From: Symsagittifera roscoffensis
Taxonomy: Eukaryota > Xenacoelomorpha > Acoela > Convolutidae
DNA: 64,000 nt
Direction: 5' to 3'
NCBI RefSeq assembly: GCF_963678635.1
Contig: NC_087062.1
Location: 3,993,556 to 4,057,555 of the forward strand
Shown here: one piece after another, positions 50,982 to 63,334 of the stretch
Layout of the letters: each line of letters starts with the position of its first letter
Position numbering within the stretch: the stretch's first letter is position 1
The notes under the pieces: generated by a model
What the model saw: the letters and a program-made list of their open reading frames with translations, nothing else
What the model was told of the DNA's origin: nothing
Database searches by the model: none
Position numbers and translations under genes: made by a program

Positions 50982-52374
50982 GGTCAACCTGGGAGTAGAA
51001 GATGTTGTTAGCTTTTATAACGCATTAATTAAAATAGAATGCTTTCTGAGCGGTTTAAATTGCCGCTTACCCGTTAATAGCTTGAATTATCTGAGCTTTC
51101 ATTGTCTCAAATTAGCCAAAATTTCAAAATATTATTGCTTTTAATAAAGGTCACAAATTAAATATTTTTTCAGATGCTATAAACAAAGTTGCTCAAAAAT
51201 ATTTAGTTCAAAGTTCGAAAATTGTCTGGAGAAACAAAACCTCCTCAATTACAAATACTTTGTCACTATCTTCAAAAGTCGGAAGAAAAAAGAGGAAAAT
51301 CAGTCACTGATCAAACTGCGTGTATTTTGTCTGTACGCTCTATTTTTTTCAACACAGAGACTCTTCGAGTCTTTGCAAGCTTTTCACTCCCAATCCTTTA
51401 AAAAAAGCGGGCCCAACAAAAATGCTTCGTTTTATAAACTTTTATTAAAGTTAAAAGTATAGCGCGGCTGAATTGATGTCGTCTAATGTCACATCCATTT
51501 CTGCAAGTTTTTTTTGCAACAAAAAAATAGATATCATTATAATTTTAGCGTCGCTTTCAATTTAACCACGAAGAACTGCCAATCGCTTAAGAGATCTAAA
51601 TGTCATGCAATAAAGCAGTAGCGTGACGAGAAAGGAAGGTGAGAAGACTTCACTCATTTTTGGCAATTTTTGTGCGAAAACCTTTTCTGATGAAAAACCT
51701 TTTCTTTCTTTCAAATAACATAAATTTTTTTTAAAAAAGGGCTTGCAGTAACAACATTATCAAATTTTTGAAGGGGGACGGCAAGCCTAAAAACACATGT
51801 TTTGATCTAAACCTTTCAAAACTGCTGACAAACCATACAATAATTGTTTTTTATTTCAGGTATTACTCGGCGCGGTGCAGAATACATGCTTAAAAGTAAA
51901 TCTAAAAAACAGATATATTCAAACGTGATGATATAAAAATAATCGACCCTAGCAAAATCACCATGGCTATAAAATTTAGCAACAGTTACTAAAATACTGT
52001 TAGTCTGAGACGTCGGAGACAAACACACGGAAAAAGCATTCATTGGGGGGGGGGGAGTTCTTGGTCGCCTAAAATCTTTTGAGGATGTGAGGGCTCAGGC
52101 CGATGCTAAGCTGAAAACGAGAAGTGTGAACTCATTGGTGTTTTCGGGTTCTTGGCCAAATAATAATTTTTGGATTCATGAACTTTGAATCCCCACTAAA
52201 ATTTTAATCTAGACCTCCCAAACAGCTGAATACCTTGCTGATAAATCAATTGAAATCCAAAAAAAAACAATTATCTACAATTTATTTTTTCTACTAAACT
52301 TACTTGATTCAAATCTACAAAACATGATTTCACTCTTAAACATCGTCAGTTTTTTTTCTAGCTCCGGGTTTTTA

Positions 52375-52420
52375 ATCAAATGTCTCTGTTTTTTTAATCA
52401 AATGTCTCTGTTTTTTTAGT
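52375..52420 (+). repeat. 22-bp tandem repeat, two units
   Basis: ATCAAATGTCTCTGTTTTTT is repeated twice in direct tandem just before the tRNA-like sequence. Confidence 0.75.
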
Positions 52421-52446
52421 CTGGCTCATCGGATTTGTTATTTAAC

Positions 52447-52530
52447 TTTGAAGTGGGACTTGAACCCGCAATCATATGGTTCCTGCGCATCATCACTACC
52501 GAGTACGACAAAATGTCATAGTTTTGGCTC
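52447..52530 (-). ncRNA. tRNA-like sequence, possibly the head of a SINE
   Basis: On the minus strand GGGTTCAAGTCCC (52455-52467) fits the RNA polymerase III B box, and GGTAGTGATGATGCGCAGG upstream is a plausible degenerate A-box/D-arm region at a suitable distance. The cloverleaf stems are imperfect, so this is more likely a tRNA-derived SINE head or tRNA pseudogene than a working tRNA. Confidence 0.35.
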
Positions 52531-54415
52531 TGTTTCCTTACCCCGCCACCTCATACAATCAATAATTTTATGGTGTAAGATTTTACGAGGTCTTGTAAAA
52601 TCCCTAAATAAGTTTGTCAAATCTAATGAGTCTAAAGATACCAATTTAATAACAATAGGACAACGTGAAAAGAAAAAACACTTTCAAACTTTTTCAGGTT
52701 GGGGCAAAGGAAAATGAGCCATGTTTTGGTTTGAAAAAACTGCCGTTTTTTGTATACCATCTGAAAATCATTCATTTCATCACCAAAAATTGCGGGGCTA
52801 TGAAATTTGCCAATGGCGCTAATTTGGAAACAATGAAACAGCAACATATTATAATTTTGACTCGCAAATGGCGAAAGAATCTGGCTCAAAGACGATTCCA
52901 AATTGATTTCAGTCACAGAAGTTTTTTTTGATAAAACAATGTTAGACGTGAAATCGATTACTTTTTACTTAAAATGGCGCGCAAAGACTAATAAAATTGA
53001 ATAAAGTGAAAAAAAATGAAAAATGTAAAAAAGTAATTAAAAAAACGAATAAATTAAAAAAGTTTCCTCAAATTTAAAATTTAATTAAGTCGGAAAAAAG
53101 TCATTTTTAGACTGTAGGAGGAACTTGTGACCTTCAAGGTTTCATTTTGACACGAGTCTCACTTCTACCACAAAAACAGTAACCAGCACACTGCTGGTAT
53201 TCGGTGAATTTCATAACGGTCAGTGCATGTGTTTCAGCCATGAATGGGTAGCAAGTATTTGGGCAGCAAACAAATACACGCACAGAGGCACGCTATATCA
53301 TCAAAAACAGCAAAAACTTCTTGCAAGTCGACCAGCAAAAACTAAGAAGATTAAAAAGATTGTTTTTTGTAAGATGTGCAAAATGTTCGGACCAAAAACT
53401 ATTTTCTAAAGAAAAATTAAAACAGTATAGTATCAAAGTTTTACGGAAAATTGAAAATCAATTTTTGAATTTTTTTTCAATAAAGTTTCTGTGTAAAGTT
53501 TCTGTTGTTTTTCAATATGGTAGTAACAATGAAGGCACCTGAATCATGTGCAAAATTAGAGAAGGAGAGATAAAAATTGTTAAAGTAGCGTTAAACTCAA
53601 ATGAGAAAAACTGAGAAGTGTTTTTTGTCTGAAAACCGAAAAAAACACAGACTAGTTTTTCTTGACACAAACATAATTTTTCTGAGATTTTTTTATTCCA
53701 TTTATCGGTTAATAAAATGTATTATGATACTTAAATTGGGTTCCTGTTGAAAACTAATAATAAAACCAGTAGTGCAGAATTTTCGGACCAAACTGTTTTG
53801 GGCCACAAAAATCAAAATAAAGGCAAGTTTCCACAAAAATTGAAAAAAATTCAACTTTTTTAAATACATTTTCTAATAAAAAGTTTTAAAAATTCTGTTA
53901 AAGCTTAGACTGATTGTAAGGCAACTGAATTAAAAGTAAAATTTTTTAAAGTGAAATAATATCTGCTAAATTATGCTGATGTATCAAAAAATATGTTTTT
54001 TGTATTCTTGAAAGCTTTAAATTTGCATTCAAGAAATCTTTACCGTTTTGCATTACTCGATGGTGCACAATTCTTGCTTGAAACTAGCATATTAAAATTT
54101 TAAATTTAATCAAATATAATACATTGAAACTGATTGAGCTGATTGAGCCACCAGATGTTTAGCGGCAATTGTCACGATATCATTAGACTGAGTTGACAAT
54201 GATTTTGACATCTATACGTCTGAGAGATAAACGCGGAGAAGGCCATCATCGGGTAGAATTGACAGAGCATACTCCAGTTCTTTATCCCTCGAGAAGCTTA
54301 TCAAATCACCTTCCTCGTCCTTCCACTGTAGTTTGAAGTCTCTGATATGCGTTCAAATCAAAGTCGTCCTCTAATTGTTTTGAGAAAATACATACAGTTA
54401 CAGCTTTCATACTTG

Positions 54416-54416
<1 letters not shown>

Positions 54417-54483
<67 letters not shown>
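54417..54483. repeat. (TA)n microsatellite
   Basis: About 33 uninterrupted TA units. Confidence 0.97.
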
Positions 54484-54486
<3 letters not shown>

Positions 54487-54660
54487 AATTTTTGCGACTG
54501 CTTTCCAGATTGCCCGGGTCGAGGTTAGCGATTTATGTTTCGGCCGAGGCGGGTTTAACTTTTGTCAGATATTGACCAAAAATCCATACTCGAGAAGGCC
54601 CTATAGTCGAACTAAGAGTCCAAAATAAAAACGAGTCGGTCGAAACAAAGTCAAATCAAA

Positions 54661-55771
54661 AACATACATACATACATTCATTCATATATACATACATACA
54701 TACATACATACATACATACATACATACATACATACATACATACATACATACATACATACATACATACATACATACATACATACATACATACATACATACA
54801 TACATACATACATACATACATACATACATACATACATACATACATACATACATACATACATACACACATACATACATACATACATACATACATACATACA
54901 TACATACATACATACATACATACATACATACATACAAACATACATACATACATACATACAAACATACATACACACATACATACATACAAACAAACAAACA
55001 AACATACGAACAAACAAACAAACAAACAAACAAACAAACAAACAAACAAACAAACAAACAAACAAACAAACAAACAAACAAACAAACAAACAAACAAACA
55101 AACATACATACAAACTTAAATATATACGTACATACATACATACATACATGTATACATACATACATACATACATACATACATACATACATACATACATACA
55201 TACATACATACATACATACATACATACATACATACATACATACATACATACATACATACATACATACATACATACATACATACATACATACATACATACA
55301 TACATACATACATACATACATACATACATACATACATACATACATACATACATACATACATACATACATACATACATACATACATACATACATACATACA
55401 TACATACATACATACATACATACATACATACATACATACATACATACATACATACATACATACAAACAAACAAACAAACAAACATACGAACAAACAAACA
55501 AACAAACAAACAAACAAACAAACAAACAAACAAACAAACAAACAAACAAACAAACAAACAAACAAACAAACAAACAAACAAACAAACATACATACAAATA
55601 TATACGTACATACATACATACATACATACATGTATACATACTACATAAATTCATGCATAAATCCATACCTACAAACATACATACATACATACATACATAT
55701 ATACACACATACATACATACATACATACATACATACATACATACATGCATACATACATACACACACACATA
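54661..55771. repeat. Compound TACA/AACA microsatellite with higher-order organisation (1.1 kb)
   Basis: Long TACA runs alternate with AACA runs. The landmark AACATACGAA recurs 480 bases apart (55001 and 55481), and the bridge with ATATATACGTACATAC and ATGTATACATAC recurs at about 55119 and 55597. The array has therefore been duplicated as a block of about 480 bp. All long frames across it are products of the repeat and not genes. Confidence 0.95.
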
Positions 55772-56045
55772 AACACGGGTGTCGCGTTTTGATTTTCAAA
55801 CTATCGTGACCTTGTTTCGGACTAAATTGCAAGAATCGTGCTAAAAACTCAATTTTACCAAAGTCTTTCTGGCTATAAAACCTTTTATGGTCGCAGAGTT
55901 AACCAAGTTGCAGCTTTTATTATCTGGAAGCTAGTTGCAGACATTCACCTTACGTAAATTCAGTTCCTGTTTCAATTAAGCAAGAGTTAGCTATATTTAG
56001 ACTGATTGTCAGGCAACTATTCACAGATTTAAAGATATTTAAAGA

Positions 56046-56480
56046 TTTTTACTGATTTAAAGATATTTTGCTAGAATGAGTGAACAGTTGCTGAAAAGTA
56101 AAAACATTTTTGCTTCATGTTGTAAAGTAAAACTGTATAGGGATACAACCCACTAGAAATTTTCCAAAAGTTTTTGAGTTTTTGATGTTTTTTGAACAAA
56201 AGTGTTTTCGAGCCCAGTGACGGCAAATAAAGAGCTATCTACATAGATGACGGGAGTGAATCAATTTTTATTATGTGAATGCTGATAAATGAAACGATGA
56301 TTCAATCATTCATTTTTAAAAAAATCAGTTTTTTTTTATCTGTTCGATTGATAGTTTGAATCATTTGTCCATTTAAGCAACAAATTCTCTAAAAGCTCTC
56401 CAGTAAAAAAAAGTGTAGAAAAAAATCTTGACATTGTTACATGTTGTTGACAAAATTTTGGCCAAAACGTGTCTTTTCCC
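56046..56480 (+). repeat. Direct repeat copy 1 (about 430 bp)
   Basis: It matches about 57612-58035 with roughly one mismatch per ten bases. Shared blocks include GGGATACAACCCAC, GAGCCCAGTGACGGC, TTATTATGTGAATGCTGA and CTTGACATTGTTACATGTT. Confidence 0.8.
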
Positions 56481-57611
56481 AGCTGTCGGCGCAACTATCT
56501 AATTTTGATCTAAATCCGGATGCGGCGCGACCCTCACAGTCTGGACATGAGACTGGGAACTCGACCCGGGCACCATAAATTGCGCATCGATACTATTTAT
56601 TAGAGTGCATAAAAAAGTGGCGAGACAATTAGAGGAAGGCTTATAGATTGAAGATAACCTTAATGATGGAAATTTTTCTCGCAATTCTTCTCTGAGATTA
56701 TCGCAGCACATCTTAGTAGAAGACGTTTTTAAACAAAACCGTATTATCTCCGACTTGTAATAAGCCTTGATATGAAATTGACTCATATTAAGCTATATCC
56801 AACGTTTATCCTACAGAGATATAATTAGTTGATTAATTTTGAAAGCAAAGAATGAATTGGTAAGCAATCAATTTGGTACCGTGTCGTGACTAAAAACAGA
56901 AGAGTTTAATAAGCACGCAAAAAATTGAAAATTTATTTTGTCAGATGCAAAATCACCAACAAATAAAATCAAATGAATCAAATTAGCTGCGTCAAAACTC
57001 ATGCGAGACATTACATGTCTAATTCGCATGTTTTCATCGCATACTTCTTTATTAAAAAAACTGGTATGCGAAAAAAAAAATCTTATGAATTGAACAAGAA
57101 AGCTTTGCTCTAAGGGAAGTTAAAAAAATGTCGAAGGTTTAATCGCAGGTCCAAATGTCCGATCATTATAACATAGTTTTGGTTTCAATTAAACACTTCT
57201 AGCAAAGATATGATATTTTTCCCCTTACAAGTACTCTTTTTTTGGATAATTTGGACATGACTTAAAATGGACTGACAGAACTGTAAAGACGCCATTTAAA
57301 TTAACGATGCAAAAAGCACTGCTAATAAACGGATAAGTTGTTGTAGTCTGCCTCCATTTCAAACGTTTTGTTCTAAAGACATCATTCTGACCTCCGTTGT
57401 AATTGAAGACCCCGATTTCAAAGCTCACCTTTTGTCCAAAATTGATGGCATCTGTCCTTGCTAGAGCAGCGTAAATGTTTTGACAACGTATGTACCAAAG
57501 CGGTGGGTGATATGTTTTATTTTGGAGTACAAGAACAGGACAAAACAACCGACTAGATTTTGTTCAAAAAATTCAGACTTTTGAAGTTTTGTAAAGAAGA
57601 TTTTTTGCTGA

Positions 57612-58035
57612 TTTAAAGATATTTTGCTAAAATGCGTGAACAGTTTCTGAAAAGTAAAAATATTTTTGCTGTATGTTGTGAAGTAACACTGTAAAGGGAT
57701 ACAACCCACGAGAAATTCTCCAAAAAGTTTTTGAATTTTTGATGTATTTTGATCAAAAGTGTTTTAGAGCCCAGTGACGGCCATTTTTAAGGAGCTATCT
57801 TCATGGAATACGGGAGTGAATCAATTTATTATTATGTGAATGCTGAAAAAAATGATACAATGATTCAATCATTCAGTTAAAAAAAATCTGCTTTTTTGTC
57901 CATTTGATTGATAGTTTGAACCGTTTGCTCATTAAAGTAACAAACTCTTTCAAAACTCACCAGTAAAAATAAAAATGTAAAAAAATCTTGACATTGTTAC
58001 ATGTTCTTGACAAAATCTTGGCCAAAACTTGTCCT
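57612..58035 (+). repeat. Direct repeat copy 2 (about 430 bp)
   Basis: It is the partner of 56046-56480, about 1.56 kb away in the same orientation. The two are probably a diverged local duplication or two insertions of one element. Confidence 0.8.
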
Positions 58036-58285
58036 TTCCTAACCATAAGTTTTTCCGCAGTTGATTGAACTGAGAGAGCAAATGTTTACTAAAACGCTTA
58101 AAATCCAAATTCTCTGTTTCAAATCTATTTTAATTTCAAAAACAATGGGCGTACTGTACGGTGCCGAATACAATGAGTCAGGTAAATCTGAGTCGGCAAC
58201 AAATTTTTGACAGTTTTGTAACAACTGCTTTCAAGAATTTCAGAGGAGACGTTTCAGATATCTCATTCAAATTGTTATCCTTCAG

Positions 58286-58444
58286 GAATTTCACCTAAAG
58301 TCTCGTGTTAGCTTGAAATTGGCGAAGAGACAGTTGGACTGCTGTGGATACCCCGGACACCTCAGTGGGTTCAAAAGTGAAGCGACACCACGGATGCATG
58401 CACGCAAGTGCACTCGTATTGAGATGAGAAGCTTCCATGTCAAG
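58286..58444 (+). CDS. Possible coding exon (53 codons), unrecognised
   Basis: This less AT-rich island is preceded by TTATCCTTCAG and followed by GTAGGA, and is open in one frame across its whole length (with QLDCCGYPGHLSGFKSEA). The codon count is exact. A chance open frame of this length is possible, no partner exon is certain, and the protein piece is unknown. A weakly similar stretch (GCAAGTG...GAGATGAGAAG.TTCCA) recurs in the short ORF at 60509. Confidence 0.25.
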
Positions 58445-59360
58445 GTAGGAGATTGATTGCTTTAATGTGGACAAGTCCTTTTTAGGCAAAGTGTTCCAGT
58501 GACATTGCATTTTCGCATTCTCCAAATCAGAAAACCTCGAGGCTCAACCCAATCATTGTTCTCATTCTGCATCTGCTGTCTGATAAAAAATTTTTAAGAA
58601 CTTACGCATTGTTTTTAATTGGATTTTTAATTTGGCAAAAAAACTTTCCAAAAAAAACTGTTGTTTGTTTTTATTTTTTAAGTTTAGTGTCTTAACAGCT
58701 AATTTAGTGTTCTAGCTTGAGTATTTGGCCAAGCATGGGTGAGCTCGGAGGATTACTCGAAGATGTGTGATTCACTTTTTTCACACTTTTTGTCTCATCC
58801 AATTCCCACCACCCCAAAAACTCTACAAACATCAAAAGCGAGTATCTTACACAAACCAAAAGTGAATAGTTTAAAACTTTTCTTGGATCTTTGTTAAAGT
58901 TCTGGTTGCTGAGGTGGGACCCCAAAATGATTATTGAGATATAGTTAAAAACAGTTGGCTTGGCTGAAGTGTTAAAATTTGAGGACGAAAATTATGGAGA
59001 AGCACAAGAGTCACTATTTTGCCTAAAGATTTTGCAGAACTTATAGCTGTTTCTTGTGAACGTATGTTTTCTAATTTAAACGAAATATGAAAAAACTGTC
59101 GCAGCATATTTTAAGAGCCAAAATGAAACACAGCATTCAAAACCGTATTTCCGTCTTTAAACGGGTAGTGGCTACTTTGTTTTTCGTGAGTGAATGGACT
59201 TGAGTCCCGGGAGGGGCAGAGTACTGGAAATTGTGAAGCAGATTGGCAGACATTCTCAAAACTGCGAATTCCTTAACCACAAGAAACAACTCTTTCGCAA
59301 GGAAATGAAATAAGTATATGTTTTTATTATAGTTGCAAATGCTTCTTAATTGTTCTGATA

Positions 59361-60302
59361 TCCCGGGTTGACCTCCATACACCAAAAATGCTTATCATAC
59401 AATTCCATACATCAAGTGTATGGGAAAATGCTTGTCATACAATTTTCATACAATTTCTAAAAATGGTTGAAAAAAGATATAATTTTAGTTCTGTGGCTGT
59501 TTGATTCTAATAAAAACAGTCTGGTAAAAAAAAACCGAGGTTTTCGTTTTTTGAAAAAATGCTTATCATACAATTCCCATATATGGAAATTGTATGACTG
59601 GCATTTTTTTGATGGCGAAACAAAAATTTTTTAAGTAATTTTGAAAATTTGGCCCAAAAACTTTTTGTTTTTTTTTTCAACCGCAAATCGAATTTCGTAC
59701 GCAAACAAACGTTTTTCGAAAATTTTTTTTTTTGCATGCAAAATTTAATTTTTTGTGTGCATAACGTAGTCCTGGTTACAATAATATTGGCTTTTATTTT
59801 CTTTTGACTTAATTTTTTTTCTTCAAAAACGCTGAAAATTCCTATTTTCTTTGTATGGGGTGTTTATATATGCCTTGATCAATGTCTGATAATTTGAAAA
59901 TTCAAAAATTCAAAATAATCTCCATTAAAAAATTTTGCCAAAAACTAAAAGTTTGTTGCTTTTATTATATCAATTGTGAAAGACAGCCTAACTCAGGTCG
60001 TTTGCTATACATTGTTAATGCAAAGACCGTCCAACCTTTTGTGCTTTGAGTAACCAAGGTCTTTGTTAATTGTGTTCGGCTGCAAACACAACCGAAAACT
60101 CTTCAGAAAATAAATTTAGAAAAAAAAATCAAATATTTTGGTTTATGGTAAAACGTCTATCATGCAATTTTCATTTATGGAAAAACGTTTATCATAGAGA
60201 TTTCATACAATGTTCTGTACGTATGGCATTGTATGGAATTGTATGACAAGAAGTTTCTCATATATGGGAATTGTATGATAAGAAGTTTCGGTCATCCCGG
60301 GA
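59361..60302. mobile_element. 942-bp terminal-inverted-repeat element with TA target duplication
   Basis: The left end TCCCGGGTTGACC and right end (reverse complement TCCCGGGATGACC) are inverted repeats that continue through CTTATCATACAATTCC and CTTGTCATACAATT. TA flanks both sides (59359-59360 and 60303-60304), as expected for Tc1/mariner-type insertion. No transposase is present. The CATACAATT motif also recurs several times inside in both directions. Confidence 0.7.
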
Positions 60303-60508
60303 TACTATTTGGTTACCTTGAATAGAAAACTTTTCAGCCGTCTGATTGCTTGGAAAGTTCACTTGTTAAGTTCTCCAGCCAAATGTTTTGAAAGAACTTT
60401 CGAAGAAAACAGTTTTTAAAATCAATTAAAAAAACTAAATTAGAACTTTTAAAACAAAACTCCTACACACAGTTAGAACTCCTAAGCTTGAATGAATGTT
60501 GCCGTTAG

Positions 60509-60709
60509 GAGTCTGGAGTTGCGATCTCAGCTGCGAAGCTTGTGCAAGTGAACACTCAGATGAGGAAGTTCCACCTGGACAGTCTGAAGAGTCTTCCTAG
60601 TGACTGGACCTACATCCTCCCACTCTTCTGGGCCGAGGAGGTAACTGATCTTTTTAACAATTACCCCCATCTATGGTATCCACAAAAGAATTGGCACTTC
60701 TATATATAA
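60509..60709 (+). CDS. Short unrecognised ORF or exon (66 codons)
   Basis: It is open from just after TAG at 60506 to TAA at 60707, with the internal ATG at about 60557. The stretch is visibly less AT-rich, and its translation is protein-like (MRKFHLDSLKSLPSDWTYIL, then PLFWAEEVTDLF). A donor-like GAG|GTAACT lies at about 60641. It may be an exon remnant of a host gene or transposon; no family is recognised. Confidence 0.3.
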   Translation, partial: ESGVAISAAKLVQVNTQMRKFHLDSLKSLPSDWTYILPLFWAEEVTDLFNNYPHLWYPQKNWHFYI

Positions 60710-60774
60710 AATAGCAAGTTAGTACTAGAGCTTTCAGTTTTTAACTCGACATTCGCTGCATTCTTATTGGTCGG

Positions 60775-60926
60775 AAACGCAAACAATTACCATGAACAAC
60801 TAAAAGTTTCAAAGAAACAAAAATTGTTGGATGTCTTGCAGATAACATTCGGTTTTTTGAGCACTATTGAAGAAGGAGACAGTTCAGGAGCTATTCAAAC
60901 AAATTTGCAAAAAAACAAGAGCTGTC
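60775..60926 (+). repeat. Dispersed repeat copy B (about 150 bp)
   Basis: It is the partner of 46243-46393. It lies about 65 bases outside the LTR of the right giant copy, while copy A lies about 340 bases outside the LTR of the intact one. Confidence 0.7.
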
Positions 60927-60990
60927 CTCAGGAACGCATTTTTATGCATTTAAGGGTACAAATGACTGCATGAGGCCTAACGTATGGTAT

Positions 60991-61381
60991 TGGAACCAGT
61001 TTAAAACTAGTTTTTAAATCCAATTTTATTTTAAATAAAATTATCTATCTCTAAAAAACATTTCTAACTAACCAATCATGATCCATAACTAACACTTACA
61101 ATTGTTTGTAACGCTGAAACTATCCATAATTTCAGCGACATAACGAAAAAAATATAACTTAGAAGACAGTCGTTCTCCTTCACAACAGTTCTAACTCGCA
61201 AATAGCAGTATACACTAGATCTATTGAGACTAGTAGATGTAAGAGTAAGATTAAGATTAAGATCGGTATAAGACTGAGAAGTTGCACGAATCTATCCGGC
61301 CGAAATTGAAATATGGTGACAAAAGACGGGTTACCTTGTCTAAATGTACTTAATGAGTGAGCCACTCCGGACATAAACTCA
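60991..61381 (+). repeat. 5' LTR of the third giant copy (391 bp)
   Basis: It begins TGGAACCAGTTTAAAACTAG and ends AAACTCA, and aligns with the reverse complement of the 408-bp LTRs with many differences. The primer site follows as TGTTGCAACC at 61384. Confidence 0.82.
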
Positions 61382-63000
61382 TCTGTTGCAACCAACAGTC
61401 TCGAACAAGACCTCAAAAAAATTAGATTTGGCAAAATAAAAATAAAAATAAGATCGAAAACACATCCTTAAATTATTGATAGTGTAGAAAACTTTATAAG
61501 TACATCTCTGCGTCTCAATAAGTCTAATCTATTATTTCAAACAATACCAGATCAAAAAGCGAACAAACCGAGCCCCTATATTGCAAAACGACGCACACAG
61601 CAACGGTTAATTATCTACAAAAATCTCAGTGCAGTAGATTTTCAATCACTGACATGAAATAAAAAGTTACTTGGAGTAGTAAGATTCATTTCCGAGCCGT
61701 ATACCTCTCAATGACGTATAAGCATTTTACTTAACATAATAACGAATGATAAAATTTCGTTCATTTCATCAAATATGCTGTAGCTTAAAAACATTTCCAA
61801 AACTAAAATTTATTAAATAAAATATATAAAAAGTCGTAAGTAGTTATATTAAAATAAGTTTTTTTGAATTTTTGAAAAGTTTGTTGCTTCTCCAGTTTTC
61901 ATATCCTCATCTTTTCATAACTAATGCTTTTTTGTTTTTCTATCTAAATTACAATCATAATCAATCAGAAATTATTGACGTTTAATTTTTCAACTTTTAA
62001 ATCAACCCTTTTCAAAATTTATAATCGTTCACTAAACTTAAGTCTGATAATCTAACTTTTTTTGAGACCAGATCATCCTCGGACTTTTAATTTTAAATTA
62101 AATTTTAAATTTTAATTCAATTAAAAATATTTGATCTTCAAGGCTTTCCTTTGATCAATCAGAACAATTTTGTTCTCCCCACCTCTTCATAAAAAGTGTC
62201 TAACGACCTCAAACGTCGATTGACTCTCCTACTATTAACAACTACCCAAGACCAAAAGAAATTTTTGAACAACTAACATTTTAATTAAGATAAACAATGA
62301 AGAATTTCGGTTACTCATCCTTCACTTGAGCCCCTCCTCTTAGTTGGCCCAAGCTTAAAGAATCGTTAACTTAGTAAGATCTAAAATAGTACCTAATGAT
62401 CTAATTGTGTTCCAATTATTTGATTTACTATTCTCTAACCTTGATCACAAATCAAAACCCTAAGTAAGATTAAGTAAGTTTTGCTTAAAATAAAACTTAG
62501 CCCTCGAGAAAAAATACAAAATCATTCTAACGAAGCGATATAGTCTGTCTTCGCCTAAATTTTAATTCAATTAAAAATAATTGATCTTCAAGGCTTTCCT
62601 TTGATCAATCAGAACAATTTTGTTCTCCCCACCTCTTCATAAAAAATGTCTAACGACCTCAAACGTCGATTGACTCTCCAACCATTAACAACTACCTAAG
62701 ACCAAAAGAAATTTTTGAACAACTAACATTTTAATTAAGATAAACAGTGAAGAATTTCGGTTACTCATCCTTCACTTGAGACCCTCCTCTTAGTTGGCCC
62801 AAGCTTAAAGAATCGTTAACTTAGTAAGATCTAAAATAGTACCTAATGATCTAATTGTGTTCCAATTATTTGATTTACTATTCTCTAACCCTTGATCACA
62901 AATCAAAACCCTAAGTAAGATTAAGTAAGTTTTGCTTAAAATAAAACTTAGCCCTCGAGAAAAATACAAAATCATTCTAACGAAGCGATATAGTCTCTCT
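61382..63000 (+). other. Leader of the third giant copy
   Basis: No gene is present. It carries the family's splice-donor-like pair (GTAAGA/GTAAGT near 62464 and 62474) and GATCTTCAAGGCTTTCCTTTGATC-type inverted motifs, both duplicated by the tandem repeat described next. Confidence 0.55.
62105..62996 (+). repeat. Tandem duplication of about 450 bp in the leader
   Basis: The unit at about 62105-62554 is repeated at about 62555-62996 with few differences (for example CTACTATTAAC against CAACCATTAAC). The low divergence makes this younger than the decay of the element. Confidence 0.9.
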
Positions 63001-63009
63001 CCAACCCAT

Positions 63010-63334
63010 CTATACTCGACAACATATGGCCCAAGGTTAAGCAAACAAACAATAGTACTCCACAACTGTTTAGTTAAAAACGAAAATTTGTACTACACAA
63101 CCAAAAAATACGATACATCAGATCAAAACAACAATCAAGAAAATAAACAAAACTCTCAGGACAAAACAAATTTTTAGACAAATATTTTCCAAAACACGAA
63201 CCACAGACCAAAAATATTTTTTTTTCGAATCAGAACCCACAACACAATCATCATCTATTAAAAAATGCAGAATAAAAATTTCATAGCTTCGTAAGCCAGT
63301 AAGACTATAATTGGAGTCAACCAATAAGGCATAC
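63010..63334 (+). pseudogene. Decayed ORF1 of the third giant copy
   Basis: The frame around 63033-63177 retains LSKQTIVLHNC, matching LGNKQTIVLHNC of the intact ORF1, and later FFESEPTTQSSS in place of the SDSETTS patch. Stops interrupt it. Confidence 0.65.

Larger units (their letters stand above)
45907..54416. other. Large AT-rich stretch without a recognised gene
   Basis: Many short frames exist but none has a recognisable domain, convincing codon bias or splice structure. It contains the repeats listed separately (46243, 48655, 50859, 52375) and a tRNA-like sequence near 52450. Otherwise I see only homopolymer-rich unique sequence. Confidence 0.5.
55772..59360. other. AT-rich stretch with a dispersed direct repeat and one possible exon
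   Basis: No gene is recognised. The repeat pair at 56046/57610 and a possible exon at 58286-58444 are listed separately. Confidence 0.45.

Noticed and set aside
55148..55648. CRISPR-like array
   Set aside because: The repeats are uninterrupted 4-bp units without spacers, in eukaryotic DNA.
54656..55832. Very long frames encoding MYVC or LFVC repeats
   Set aside because: They are translations of the TACA/AACA microsatellite, which is open in several frames on both strands because the units contain no stop in those phases. No protein is implied.
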